Assembly (NCBI GenBank): GCA_006738865.1
Contig: AP019701.1
Location: forward strand, 4,697,974 to 4,761,973
Direction: 5' to 3'
Origin: Allostella sp. ATCC 35155
GTDB taxonomy: Bacteria > Pseudomonadota > Alphaproteobacteria > ATCC43930 > Allostellaceae
DNA length: 64,000 bases
The number at the start of each line of letters is the position of its first letter. Positions within the stretch are counted from its first letter, which is position 1. The notes below the pieces were generated by a model. That model saw only the letters and a list, made by a program, of their open reading frames with translations, did no database searches and had not been told where the DNA came from. The translations under genes were made by a program, and so were the position numbers. This document shows, one piece after another, positions 37,054 through 46,051 of the stretch.

Positions 37054-37919
37054 ACCTGAAGGCCCTGCAGACCCTGGTCGCCATCCACGACGCCCAGTCC
37101 TTCGTCGAGGCGGCCCGCCGGCTCGGCCTGACCCAGTCGGCCGTCAGCATGCAGATCAAGGCACTGGAGCGCGACCTCGGCGTCGTCCTGTTCGATCGTG
37201 CGATGCGGCCGCCGGCGATGACCGCCGCAGCCGTCGCCATCATCAAGCCGGCGCGCGAGATCCTGGCGCTCGCCGCCGGCATCCGGGAGACGGTGCAGGA
37301 TCGCGAGACGCTGGCCGGCCGCCTGTCGCTGGGCGCCATCTCGACCGCGACCATCGGCCTGCTGCCGGACGGCCTCATCGCCATCGGACGCCGCTACCCG
37401 GGCGTGCGCATCCGCATCGAGGTCGGGCTGTCGGAAGCGCTGATTCGCCACGTCGCGGACGGCACGCTGGACGCCGCCGTCGTGACGGAACCCCAGGACC
37501 GTCCGGCGGCACTGCGGTTCGAGACCCTGGCGCGCGAGCGCCTCGCGATCGTCTCGGCGGTCGAAGCGGAGGCGCCGGCCGGCCCGTCGGACCTGCTCCG
37601 CCATCCGTTCATCCGCTTCGACCGGCGGATCGGCGTCGGCCAGGTCATCGACCGCTACCTCGCCCGCAAGGGGCTCTCCCCCGACGACTTCATGGAGCTC
37701 GATTCGCTGGAAGCGATCCTGGTGATGGTCGAGCGGGGGCTCGGCATTGCGATCGTCCCCGAGCGCAGCGTCGCGGACATGCCGTTCCGGCGCCTGCGGG
37801 TGACGCCGATCGACGATCCCGACGCGGTGCGCAGCGTCTCGTTCGTCTATCGCCCGCGCACCCGGACCGCGCCGCTGGTCGAGGTCGTGCTGGATGCCCT
37901 GCGGCAGGCCGCGAAGTAA
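37050..37919 (+). CDS. LysR-family transcriptional regulator
   Basis: This 289-residue regulator has an N-terminal winged HTH (LKALQTLVAIHDAQSFVEAA, then LGLTQSAVSMQIKALERDLG) and a LysR substrate domain from about residue 87. It is translationally coupled to the P1 peptidase (ATGA). It also lies 100 bases upstream of the Acd-like gene in the same direction. It may control either side. No effector can be deduced. Confidence 0.9.
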   Translation: MNLKALQTLVAIHDAQSFVEAARRLGLTQSAVSMQIKALERDLGVVLFDRAMRPPAMTAAAVAIIKPAREILALAAGIRETVQDRETLAGRLSLGAISTATIGLLPDGLIAIGRRYPGVRIRIEVGLSEALIRHVADGTLDAAVVTEPQDRPAALRFETLARERLAIVSAVEAEAPAGPSDLLRHPFIRFDRRIGVGQVIDRYLARKGLSPDDFMELDSLEAILVMVERGLGIAIVPERSVADMPFRRLRVTPIDDPDAVRSVSFVYRPRTRTAPLVEVVLDALRQAAK

Positions 37920-38018
37920 CGAACGGCCAGTATCAAGCAACGTGATTTTATCCGGGTTCCGATCGCAACTTCGCTGAACTAGGATGGCCCGCTGCCGATC
38001 AGCGAGGGAGACGGGAAC

Positions 38019-39242
38019 ATGCCATTGGGTCTGACCGCCGAGGAACGCGCGCTCCAATCGCGCGCCCGCGAGTTCGCCGATGCCGTGGTGCGGCCGTGTG
38101 CGGCGGAGACCGACCGCTCCGAGCAGTATCCCTGGGACGTCGTGAAGGCGCTGGCGGAGGCGGGCTTCACCGGTATGACGGTGCCGCGCGCCTATGGCGG
38201 CCAAGGCGCCTCGTTCCTCGATGCCGTGCTGGTCATCGAGGAGATGGCCAAGGCCTGCACCGTGACGGCCCGCATCGTCGTCGAGGCCAACATGGGCGCG
38301 ATCTCGACCGTGATGCATTACGGGACCGAGAAGCAGAAGCGGCTGGCGGCCGATCTGGTGCTGGCTGGCGACAAGCCCGCCATCTGCATCACCGAGCCCG
38401 ACGCCGGCAGCGACGCCACCGCCATGGCGACGCGCGCGGAGCGCGTCTCGGGCGGCTTCGTCATCAACGGCCGCAAGCACTGGATCACCGGCGCCGGCGT
38501 CTCCAAGCTGCACCTCATCTTCGCGCGCGCCTTCGACGAGGAGGGGCGCAATCTCGGCATCGGCGGCTTTCTCGCCGTCCGCGGCGAGGCGCCGGGCCTC
38601 AAAATGGTGCGCCGCGAGGAGACCATGGGCCTGCGCGGGATGCCCGAGGGCGAACTCGCCTTCGAGGATCTCGAGGTGGCCGACGACATGGTGGTGATGC
38701 CGCCCTCGGGCTGGGCGCACGGCTTCGGCGACCTCATCAACGCCTACAACAGCCAGCGCGTCGGCGCCGGGACCGTCGCGATGGGGGTCGCCGCCGGCGC
38801 CTTCGAGCACGCGGTCGCCTTCGCCAAGGAGCGCGAGCAGTTCGGCCGCCCGATCGGCGAGTTCCAGGGCCTGCAATGGATGCTGGCCGACATGCAGACG
38901 CAGCTCACCGCCTCGCGCCTGATGCTCTACACCGCCGCCCGTTCGAAGGGTCCGAACGGCAGCGCCTTCCCCGATCCGGCGCTCGCCGCCCAGGCCAAGA
39001 TCTTCGCGTCCGAGGCGGCCATCCGCATCGTCAACGACGCCCTCCAGTTCTTCGGTGCGCGCGGCTATTCCCGCGCCCTGCCGCTGGAGCGGATGGCGCG
39101 CGACGTGCGGATGTTCACGATCGGCGGCGGCACCGCCCAGGTGCTGCGGACCCTCGTCGCCTCCAAGGTGCTGGGCTGGAAGCTGCCCCAGACGCGCGAC
39201 GGCTGGCTGCGCAACAACCGCCCAGCCGACGCCGCCGAATGA
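38019..39242 (+). CDS. Acyl-CoA dehydrogenase-family flavoprotein, 3-sulfinopropanoyl-CoA desulfinase-like
   Basis: This 407-residue protein has the ACAD fold: DKPAICITEPDAGSDATAMA, KHWITGAGVSKLHLIFARAF, REQFGRPIGEFQGLQWMLAD and DALQFFGARGYSR. Both known positions of the catalytic Glu are changed. The helix-G position is Gln246 in NAYNSQRVGAG, and the C-terminal position is Gly in FTIGGGTAQVLR. As I remember it, 3-sulfinopropanoyl-CoA desulfinase (Acd) of Advenella mimigardefordensis DPN7 also has Gln there and shares these blocks. That enzyme releases sulfite and propanoyl-CoA. It is coupled (ATGA) to a ThDP enzyme, with a LysR gene upstream. The FAD fold is sure, the desulfinase role is inferred. 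Confidence 0.85.
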   Translation: MPLGLTAEERALQSRAREFADAVVRPCAAETDRSEQYPWDVVKALAEAGFTGMTVPRAYGGQGASFLDAVLVIEEMAKACTVTARIVVEANMGAISTVMHYGTEKQKRLAADLVLAGDKPAICITEPDAGSDATAMATRAERVSGGFVINGRKHWITGAGVSKLHLIFARAFDEEGRNLGIGGFLAVRGEAPGLKMVRREETMGLRGMPEGELAFEDLEVADDMVVMPPSGWAHGFGDLINAYNSQRVGAGTVAMGVAAGAFEHAVAFAKEREQFGRPIGEFQGLQWMLADMQTQLTASRLMLYTAARSKGPNGSAFPDPALAAQAKIFASEAAIRIVNDALQFFGARGYSRALPLERMARDVRMFTIGGGTAQVLRTLVASKVLGWKLPQTRDGWLRNNRPADAAE

Positions 39243-40870
39243 GCGAGGCGGCAACGCCGCGCGCCGCCGACCTGGTGGCCCGCCGGCTGTACGCGGCCGG
39301 CTGCCGGCTGGCCTTCGGGATGCCGGGCGGCGAGGTGCTGACGCTCGTCGACGCGCTGGAGCGGGCGGGCATCCGCTTCGTGCTGGCCAAGCACGAGAAC
39401 GCCGCGGGCTTCATGGCCGAGGGCGCCTGGCATCGCACCGGCGCGCCGGGCATTCTCGTCGCCACGATCGGCCCGGGCGCGGCCAATGCGGCGAACGTCG
39501 TCGCCAACGCCCATCAGGACCGGGTGCCCCTGATCGTCCTGACCGGCTCGGTCGATGCGGACGAGGCCCTGACCTATACCCATCAGGTCTTCGACCATCG
39601 CGCCCTGTTCCAGCCGATCACCAAGGCCACCTTCACGCTGACCGCCGCCGGCGCCGGGATCGTCGCCGACAAGGCGCTCGCCATCGCCACGGCGGACCGG
39701 GCCGGCCCGGTGCTGGTCGACGTCCCGATCTCGGTCGCCGACGCGCCCGTGCCGACGCCGCTGGAATCCCGCCATCGCCCGCCGGCGCCTGTTGCGCCGG
39801 CCGAAGCCGAGGCCCTGGCGCAGGCCCGCGAGTGGCTGGCCGCGGCCGAGCGGCCGGTGCTGGTGGCCGGCCTCGACGTCTTGGCCCACGGTGCCGCCGA
39901 CGCCCTACGGGCGTTCGCCGAGCGGTTCGGGGTGCCGGTGGTGACGACCTACAAGGCCAAGGGCGTGCTGCCGGAGGACCATCCCCTCGCGCTGGGCGGT
40001 GCCGGCCTGTCGCCGCTGGCCGACCGCATCCTGCTGCCCCTCCTCGCGCGTGCCGACCTGATCTTGCTGGCGGGCTACGACCCCATCGAGATGCGTGCCG
40101 GCTGGCGGGATCCGTGGGATCCGGACCGGCAGCGCGTGGTCGAACTGGCCGCGGTTCCCAACACCCACTACATGCACCAGTCGTCGATCGGCTTCGTCTG
40201 CGACGTCGGTGCGGGGCTCGCGGCCCTCGGCCGCGGAGTCGAGCCGCGGCCGGCGACCTGGAGCGACGGTGCCGCGACCGCGGCCGCCGAAGCGCATCGC
40301 GCGGCCTTCGCGTCGGGCGGCCGCTGGGGCCCGGCGGCCATCGTCGAGGCGGTGCAGCGGGCCTTCCCGCGCGAGACAGTGGCCACCGCCGATTCCGGCG
40401 CCCATCGCATTCTGCTGAGCCAGCTGTGGCGGACGTACGAGCCGCGCGGCCTGCTGCAGTCGAGCGGACTCTGCACCATGGGCTGTGCCCTGCCGCTGGC
40501 GATCGGCGCCAAGCTGGCCGACCCGGCGCGGCCGGTCGTCGCCTTCACGGGCGATGCCGGACTGCTGATGGGACTGGGCGAGCTGTCGACGCTGGCCGAA
40601 CTCGGCCTGCCGGTGACGATCCTGGTCTTCGTCGACGCCTGCCTCAGCCTGATCGAGATGAAGCAGCGACAGCGCCAGATGCCCGCGGCCGGGGTCGACT
40701 TCGCCCGCCACGACTTCGCGGCGATCGCCCGCGCGTTCGGCGGTGTCGGCGAGCGGGTGGTCGATGTCACCGGCCTGGACGCCGCCCTCCACGCCGCGGT
40801 GGCCCGCACCGACCGTTTCACGCTGATCGCCGCCGAGATCGACCGCCAAGCCTACGACGGACGGATCTGA
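39239..40870 (+). CDS. Thiamine-diphosphate-dependent enzyme, acetolactate-synthase-like
   Basis: This 543-residue protein has the three-domain POX/ALS architecture. The Pyr domain carries the catalytic Glu in VLAKHENAAGFMAEGAW, the central domain follows, and the PP domain has the metal motif GDAGLLMGLGELSTLAELGL. The motif ends with FVDACLSLIEMKQR rather than the usual NN, a variant I recall from a subfamily of these enzymes. There is no FAD-type quinone-binding extension and no small subunit gene nearby. The start overlaps the Acd-like stop. Substrates are unknown; a 2-keto acid or sulfonated aldehyde is possible given the partner. Confidence 0.82.
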   Translation: MSEAATPRAADLVARRLYAAGCRLAFGMPGGEVLTLVDALERAGIRFVLAKHENAAGFMAEGAWHRTGAPGILVATIGPGAANAANVVANAHQDRVPLIVLTGSVDADEALTYTHQVFDHRALFQPITKATFTLTAAGAGIVADKALAIATADRAGPVLVDVPISVADAPVPTPLESRHRPPAPVAPAEAEALAQAREWLAAAERPVLVAGLDVLAHGAADALRAFAERFGVPVVTTYKAKGVLPEDHPLALGGAGLSPLADRILLPLLARADLILLAGYDPIEMRAGWRDPWDPDRQRVVELAAVPNTHYMHQSSIGFVCDVGAGLAALGRGVEPRPATWSDGAATAAAEAHRAAFASGGRWGPAAIVEAVQRAFPRETVATADSGAHRILLSQLWRTYEPRGLLQSSGLCTMGCALPLAIGAKLADPARPVVAFTGDAGLLMGLGELSTLAELGLPVTILVFVDACLSLIEMKQRQRQMPAAGVDFARHDFAAIARAFGGVGERVVDVTGLDAALHAAVARTDRFTLIAAEIDRQAYDGRI

Positions 40871-40880
40871 ACGCCGCCGG

Positions 40881-42293
40881 CTACTCCGGCCAGACGGGCG
40901 GATGGCTGGCGAGCGGCGACGGCGGCCGGTTCCAGCCGGGCGGCGTTTCCGACATGGCCAGCGCCGGGCGCAGATGGTGGATGCGGCCGAAGGGGCTCTC
41001 GGTCTCCGTCATCAGGTCGGCGACCGACTCCGGCGTCGGGCCCGGCAGGGCACGCGCCGTTGCCGGATCGTCGACGCGGCCAAGGCCGTCGAGCCAGCAG
41101 GCGGTGGCCGCGAGCGACAGCCGAACCTGCCAGCTGCCACCCTCCTCGGCGCGTCGGGCGAGCGCGACCATGGCACCGAAAGCCGCGAGATAGGCGGTCG
41201 CATAGTCGAGCGCCTGTGCCGGCAGGTGCCGCGGCTGCGTCCCGGTGCCTCCCGATTCCTCCGCCGCCAGCCCCGACGCGGTCTGGACCAGCGTGTCGAA
41301 GCCCCGCCGCCCGCCCCACGGGCCGACCCCGCCATAGGCCGACAGCGAGACATGGATGATGCCGGGCCGGATGCGGGCCACGTCCTCCGGCCCGAAGCCG
41401 CGCCGCGCCAGAGTCGCCGGGCGATAGGCCTCGACCATCACGTCGGCTTCGGCAAGGAGCGCAGCCAGCCGCTGCGGCCCGTCGGGCGCCGACAGGTCGA
41501 CCTCCGCATTGACCTTGCCGTGGCCGGTATCCAGCAGCAGCGGCGGGACGTAGGGCAGATGCGGCGCGCCGATGCGCATCACCGTGGCGCCATGCTCCGC
41601 CAAGGTGCGGCCGGCGACCGGGCCGGCGATGACGCGGCTGAGATCGAGGACGCGCACGCCGGCGAGCGGGCGGGATGCGCCGGGGCGGCGACGGTCGACC
41701 GGCTGCGGCGGCGCGTCGCCGATGCGGGTGATCTCGACGAGGGGCAGGCCTGCGACCGCTCGGCCCTGGGGGTGGTCCAGCCACTCGGCACGGCTGCGCA
41801 GCATGGCCGCGCACATGCCCGCCTCGGCCAGACGCTCCTCGAGCTCCGCCGCCTGCCAGCCGGCGACCCTGGCCGCGACATCCGCCCGGTCGTTCGCCGC
41901 GCCGAGCAGCCGCAGGACGCCGTCGCGGTGATGCGGGAAATTGCAGTGGAACTGGATCCAGCGGCCGCAGCCCGCCTGGTAGAAGCCGGAGATCGGACTC
42001 CAGGGGCTCTCCGGCGGAGCGCCGTCGACGGTGACATGCCGCTCGGTCCGCAGCGCCATGGCGGCTGCCCGCAGGTCGACCGCCAGTGCCTGCGCCTTGC
42101 CCCCACGCCGTCGCCACAACGCATCGGCGGCGATGCCGACCGCGCCGAGGGCGGCCGCGCCGGCCGTACCCAGCCGAAAGCCCGACGGCAGGACGGGATC
42201 GGCGCCGGTGAGCCGCACCGCGCCGGCGGCGGCCGGGTCGAGCCCGGCACCCGCGAGCACCCCTTCCAGCGCTTGGCCCGGCGACGGCGTCAC
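40881..42293 (-). CDS. CoA-transferase, family III (CaiB/BaiF)-like, unusual architecture
   Basis: This 470-residue protein has a clear CaiB/BaiF N-terminal-type block in its second half (LAGVRVLDLSRVIAGPVAGR, then GFDTLVQTASGLAAEESGG and ALDYATAYLAAFGAMVALA). The first ~210 residues contain a second, partial family-III-like segment (WSPISGFYQAGCGRWIQFH and FPHHRDGVLRLLG). The order looks permuted relative to the usual 400-residue enzyme. It would move CoA between acids. It begins with GTG inside the stop of the LtnD-like gene and converges on the ThDP gene with 10 bases between. The donor and acceptor are unknown. Confidence 0.82.
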   Translation of the reverse strand: MTPSPGQALEGVLAGAGLDPAAAGAVRLTGADPVLPSGFRLGTAGAAALGAVGIAADALWRRRGGKAQALAVDLRAAAMALRTERHVTVDGAPPESPWSPISGFYQAGCGRWIQFHCNFPHHRDGVLRLLGAANDRADVAARVAGWQAAELEERLAEAGMCAAMLRSRAEWLDHPQGRAVAGLPLVEITRIGDAPPQPVDRRRPGASRPLAGVRVLDLSRVIAGPVAGRTLAEHGATVMRIGAPHLPYVPPLLLDTGHGKVNAEVDLSAPDGPQRLAALLAEADVMVEAYRPATLARRGFGPEDVARIRPGIIHVSLSAYGGVGPWGGRRGFDTLVQTASGLAAEESGGTGTQPRHLPAQALDYATAYLAAFGAMVALARRAEEGGSWQVRLSLAATACWLDGLGRVDDPATARALPGPTPESVADLMTETESPFGRIHHLRPALAMSETPPGWNRPPSPLASHPPVWPE

Positions 42294-43222
42294 GAGCGAC
42301 CGCCCTTGCCGGCAGCCTCCGCGACCGAGATCCCGGCGAGCATCTCGTAGACCTTCACGACGGCGCTGTCGTCGATGCGGCCGAAGCCCGCCGCGGCGGC
42401 GGCGAGGAACTGCTGGTGCGCGGCCGCCGCGATCGGCAGCGGGAAGCGCAGGTTGCGCCCGCCGTCGAGGACGATGCCGAGATCCTTGACGAAGATCTCG
42501 ACGGCGCTGGTCGGGGTGAAGTCGCCCTTCACCATGCGCGCGCCACGGTTCTCGAACATCCAGGAGTGGGCGGCACCGCCCGTCACCACCTCGAAGAACT
42601 GGGCGGGATCGACGCCGGCCCGCGTCGCCAGCGCCAGCGCCTCGGCTGCCGCCGCGATATGGACACCGGCCAGGAGCTGGTGCGCCATCTTCATCGTCGA
42701 GCCCTGGCCGGGCTCGGTACCGACGCGGAAGATCCGCCCCGAATAGCGCTGGATGGCGGGTTCGGCCGCAGCGAAGGCGGCGTCGCTGCCCGACGCCATG
42801 ACCGTGAGCGTGCCGTTGTCCGCGCGGGCCTTGCCGCCGGTCACCGGGGCATCGACGAACCCGAAGCCTGCCGCCGCCAGCCGGTCGCCCAGCCCCTTGG
42901 CATAGGCCGGCGGGACGGTCGAATGCAGGACGACGGTGGCGCCCGGTGCCAGGGCGGCGAGCGCCGCGCCCTCGCCGAACAGCACCGCGTCGGCCTGGGC
43001 GTCGGTCGCGACCATGAGGATCAGCAGCTCGGCCCCGGCCGCCGCCTCCGCCGCCGACGCCGCACCGCGGCCGCCGGCGGCGACCAGCCGCTCGACCGCC
43101 GCCGGAGCGACGTCATAGCCGACGACGCCCTGCCCGCCCTCGGCCTGGTTGGTGCGGGCGAGGTTGCCCGCCATCCCGGCGCCCATGGCGCCGAGCCCGA
43201 TGAAGCCGATGCTCTGCGCCAT
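42290..43222 (-). CDS. NAD-dependent dehydrogenase, L-threonate dehydrogenase (LtnD)-like
   Basis: This 310-residue enzyme belongs to the 3-hydroxyisobutyrate dehydrogenase family. The NAD motif is GFIGLGAMGAGMAGNLA, the substrate loop DAPVTGGKARADNGTLTVM, and the catalytic Lys lies in STMKMAHQLLAGVHIAAAAE. SWMFENRGARMVKGDFTPTS and VEIFVKDLGIVLD resemble LtnD of threonate catabolism as I recall it. No ltnABC-type kinase or aldolase is present, so the acid oxidised may differ. It lies between the tartrate-dehydrogenase-type gene and the CoA-transferase, coupled to the latter. Confidence 0.88.
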   Translation of the reverse strand: MAQSIGFIGLGAMGAGMAGNLARTNQAEGGQGVVGYDVAPAAVERLVAAGGRGAASAAEAAAGAELLILMVATDAQADAVLFGEGAALAALAPGATVVLHSTVPPAYAKGLGDRLAAAGFGFVDAPVTGGKARADNGTLTVMASGSDAAFAAAEPAIQRYSGRIFRVGTEPGQGSTMKMAHQLLAGVHIAAAAEALALATRAGVDPAQFFEVVTGGAAHSWMFENRGARMVKGDFTPTSAVEIFVKDLGIVLDGGRNLRFPLPIAAAAHQQFLAAAAAGFGRIDDSAVVKVYEMLAGISVAEAAGKGGRS

Positions 43223-43247
43223 GCCGCGCCTCCTGTCTCGAACCAGG

Positions 43248-44306
43248 TCAGCCGAGCGCCGACGCGATCGCCTCGCCGACGTCGGACGTCTTCGCCTGGC
43301 CGCCGAGGTCCGGCGTCCGCGGCCCGCCCTCGGAGAGGACGGTCTCGATCGCCTGCTCGATGGCCGCCGCCGCGTCCGGCTCGCCCAGATGCTCCAGCAT
43401 CATCGCCGCCGACCAGATCTGCCCGACCGGGTTGGCGATGCCCTGGCCGGCAATGTCCGGCGCCGAGCCGTGCACCGGCTCGAACATCGAGGGATGCGCG
43501 CGGTCGGGATTGATGTTGCCGGACGGCGCGATGCCGATCGAGCCGGTCACCGCCGGGCCGAGGTCGGACAGGATGTCGCCGAAGAGGTTCGAGCCGACGA
43601 CGACGTCGAAACGGTCCGGATAGCGGACGAAATGCGCCGTCAGGATGTCGATGTGGTACTGGTCGGTCTTCACCTCCGGATAGCGCTTGGCCATCTCGGC
43701 GACCCGCTCGTCCCAGTAGGGCATCGTGTGGATGATGCCGTTCGACTTGGTGGCCGAGGTCAGGTGCTTCTTGCGCTGCATCGCGAGGTCGAAGGCGAAG
43801 CGCAGGATGCGGTCGACGCCGCGGCGGGTGAACACGGTCTCCTGCACCGCCATCTCGGCATCGGTGCCGGCATAGAGGCGGCCGCCGATCTCGGAATATT
43901 CGCCCTCGCAGTTCTCGCGTACGACGTAGAAGTCGATGTCGCCCGGCTCGCGGCCGCGCAGCGGTGACTGGACGCCCTTCATCAGCCGCACCGGCCGCAG
44001 GTTGACGTACTGGTCGAAGTGCCGGCGGATCGGGATCAGCAGACCCCAGAGCGAGACGTGATCGGGCACGCCGGGCCAGCCGACGGCGCCGAGGAAGATC
44101 GAATCATGGGTCGAAAGCTGCTGCAGCCCGTCCTCGGGCATGAAGCGGCCGGTCTCGTGGTAGCGCTCGCAACTCCAGTCGAAATGGGTCGCCTCGACCG
44201 CAAAGCCGAAGCGGCGGCCCGCCGCCTCGAGCACCCGCAGCCCCTCGGGCACCACTTCCTTGCCGATGCCGTCGCCGGGAATGACTGCGATCCTGTGCTT
44301 GCGCAT
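43248..44306 (-). CDS. Tartrate dehydrogenase/decarboxylase-like (isocitrate/isopropylmalate dehydrogenase family)
   Basis: This 352-residue enzyme of the decarboxylating dehydrogenase family starts HRIAVIPGDGIGKEVVPEGL. It contains YVNLRPVRLMKGVQSPLRG, the metal-binding VVGSNLFGDILSDLGPAVTG and [38 protein letters not shown] and VVRENCEGEYSEIGGRLY are hallmarks of the TtuC-type tartrate dehydrogenase branch rather than LeuB. It is 25 bases upstream of the LtnD-like gene in the same direction, suggesting an aldaric or hydroxyacid pathway. The ATG at 44306 matches the family start. Confidence 0.9.
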   Translation of the reverse strand: MRKHRIAVIPGDGIGKEVVPEGLRVLEAAGRRFGFAVEATHFDWSCERYHETGRFMPEDGLQQLSTHDSIFLGAVGWPGVPDHVSLWGLLIPIRRHFDQYVNLRPVRLMKGVQSPLRGREPGDIDFYVVRENCEGEYSEIGGRLYAGTDAEMAVQETVFTRRGVDRILRFAFDLAMQRKKHLTSATKSNGIIHTMPYWDERVAEMAKRYPEVKTDQYHIDILTAHFVRYPDRFDVVVGSNLFGDILSDLGPAVTGSIGIAPSGNINPDRAHPSMFEPVHGSAPDIAGQGIANPVGQIWSAAMMLEHLGEPDAAAAIEQAIETVLSEGGPRTPDLGGQAKTSDVGEAIASALG

Positions 44307-44502
44307 ACTGGGTTCCTCCGCCGGGTCTGCCGCCATGGGCCGTTCCCCTGCGGTATAGCCGGGAGGCCGGTCGCTGACCAGGGCCGGACCCCATCCACGC
44401 CGGAGGTTTCGATTGCCTCCCGGCCGGGCCGACCCCACCATCCCTGGTGGCGAATCGGCCGTTCGAGCCGATGATGTAGCGGGCAGCCAGGGGGTACGGG
44501 CG

Positions 44503-45897
44503 ATGGCCGAAGGCACCAGCGGTCCCGACTTCTTCGAGGACTCGATCGGGGCGGACGCATTCGCGGGACTGGACGGCGACGACACCGTCCTCGGCCTCGG
44601 CGGCGGCGACGTCCTCGATCTCGGGCCCGGCGCCGACCTCGGGGACGGCGGCGACGGCGACGACTTCGTCCTGGGCGCGGCCGGTGGCGATACCATCTGG
44701 GGCGGGCCGGGCGCGGACTCGCTGTTCGGCGGCACCAACACCGACAATACCGGCAGCGGCGACGACCTCATCTATGGGGACGACGGCGACGACCTCGCGC
44801 TCGGCGGCGACGGCGACGACACCATCGACGGCGGGCCGGGCGACGACGACCTCAACGGCAATGGCGGCAGCGACCAGGTCCAGGGCGGCGACGGCGCCAA
44901 CTATGTCCGCGGCGGCAGCGGCGACGACACGGTGATCGGCGGCAACGGCGACGACTGGCACGTCAACGGCAATCTCGGCATCGACTCCGTCCTCGGCGGT
45001 CTCGGCGACGACATGGTGTTCGGCGGCGGCGGCGACGATTTCGTCAACGGCCAGTCCGGCGACGATACGGTGAGTGGGGATCTCGGCGCCGACTACCTCG
45101 TCGGCGCGGCCGGCGACGACATCATGTATGGCGGCGAGGGCAGCGACGGCGTGATCGACGGCGGGGCCGACCAGGACACGCTGTTCGGCGGCGACGGCAG
45201 CGACGGCCTGTTCGGCCGTGGCGGCGACGACGCACTCTATGGCGAGACCGGCCAGGACTTCCTCGACGGAGACAATGGGACCGATTCGCTCTATGGCGGC
45301 CCGGATCGGGACATCCTGTTCGGCGGCGGCGGGAACGACCTCCTGCTCGGCGGTAGCGGCGACGACCATGCGTTCGGCGACGGCGACGACGACCGGCTGG
45401 AGGGGCAGGACGGCGCGGACACGCTGAACGGCGGCGCCGGTGCGGACAGCCTCTACGGCGGCGCCGGTGCCGATCTGTTGTCCGGCGCGACCGGCGAGGA
45501 CCGCCTCGAGGGCGGCGACGATGCCGACAGCCTCGCCGGCGGCACCGGAAACGATCTTCTGCTGGGCGAGGACGGCGAGGATACCCTCCTCGGCGAGGAT
45601 GGCGACGACACGCTCGACGGCGGTGCGGGTGCGGACTGGCTCCTGGGCGGGGCCGGCGACGACCAGTTCGCGTTCTCGTCCGTCGAAGGAATCGAGACGA
45701 TCGGCGACTTCTCGCCTTCGGACGATGTCCTCGCCCTCGATCGCGGGCTTGGCGGCATCCTGGTGGTGACCGATGCCCTGGCCCGGCTGACGGCGGTCGA
45801 GGACGGGACGCTGCTCGACCTCGGCGACGGCACGGGCATCCTGTTGCTCGGGCTGCAGCCGGGCGATCTCGGTGCCGGCGACTTTCAATTCTTCTGA
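44503..45897 (+). CDS. RTX/hemolysin-type calcium-binding repeat protein 1
   Basis: This 464-residue acidic Gly/Asp-rich protein is built of GGxGxDxLx-type nonapeptides, which bind calcium and form a beta-roll. There is no N-terminal signal peptide. The C-terminus (GTGILLLGLQPGDLGAGDFQFF) resembles type I secretion signals, so export by a type I system is inferred, although no such transporter is in this window. The start MAEGTSGPDFF is shared with the next protein. A non-RTX interruption (FGGTNTDNTGSG) and a DDWHVNGNLG block are also shared. No catalytic domain is present. GGGGG lies upstream of the ATG. Confidence 0.88.
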   Translation: MAEGTSGPDFFEDSIGADAFAGLDGDDTVLGLGGGDVLDLGPGADLGDGGDGDDFVLGAAGGDTIWGGPGADSLFGGTNTDNTGSGDDLIYGDDGDDLALGGDGDDTIDGGPGDDDLNGNGGSDQVQGGDGANYVRGGSGDDTVIGGNGDDWHVNGNLGIDSVLGGLGDDMVFGGGGDDFVNGQSGDDTVSGDLGADYLVGAAGDDIMYGGEGSDGVIDGGADQDTLFGGDGSDGLFGRGGDDALYGETGQDFLDGDNGTDSLYGGPDRDILFGGGGNDLLLGGSGDDHAFGDGDDDRLEGQDGADTLNGGAGADSLYGGAGADLLSGATGEDRLEGGDDADSLAGGTGNDLLLGEDGEDTLLGEDGDDTLDGGAGADWLLGGAGDDQFAFSSVEGIETIGDFSPSDDVLALDRGLGGILVVTDALARLTAVEDGTLLDLGDGTGILLLGLQPGDLGAGDFQFF

Positions 45898-46051
45898 CCC
45901 GAGGCAAGGCGATCCATGCGGCGATGAACCGGTGCGACGGGTCGCGCGACGGAGGCGGTACGGAGGAGATGCCGGCGGTGGGACGCCGGCCCAACCCAAG
46001 CCCCCGACGATGACGCCTCTGGCGCCTCGGGGATAGCAGGAGGACCCGACC

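Noticed and set aside
39239..40870. Biosynthetic acetolactate synthase (ilvB) or oxalyl-CoA decarboxylase
   Set aside because: No ilvH small subunit is near, the ThDP motif ending differs from IlvB, and I could not match it to oxalyl-CoA decarboxylase blocks.
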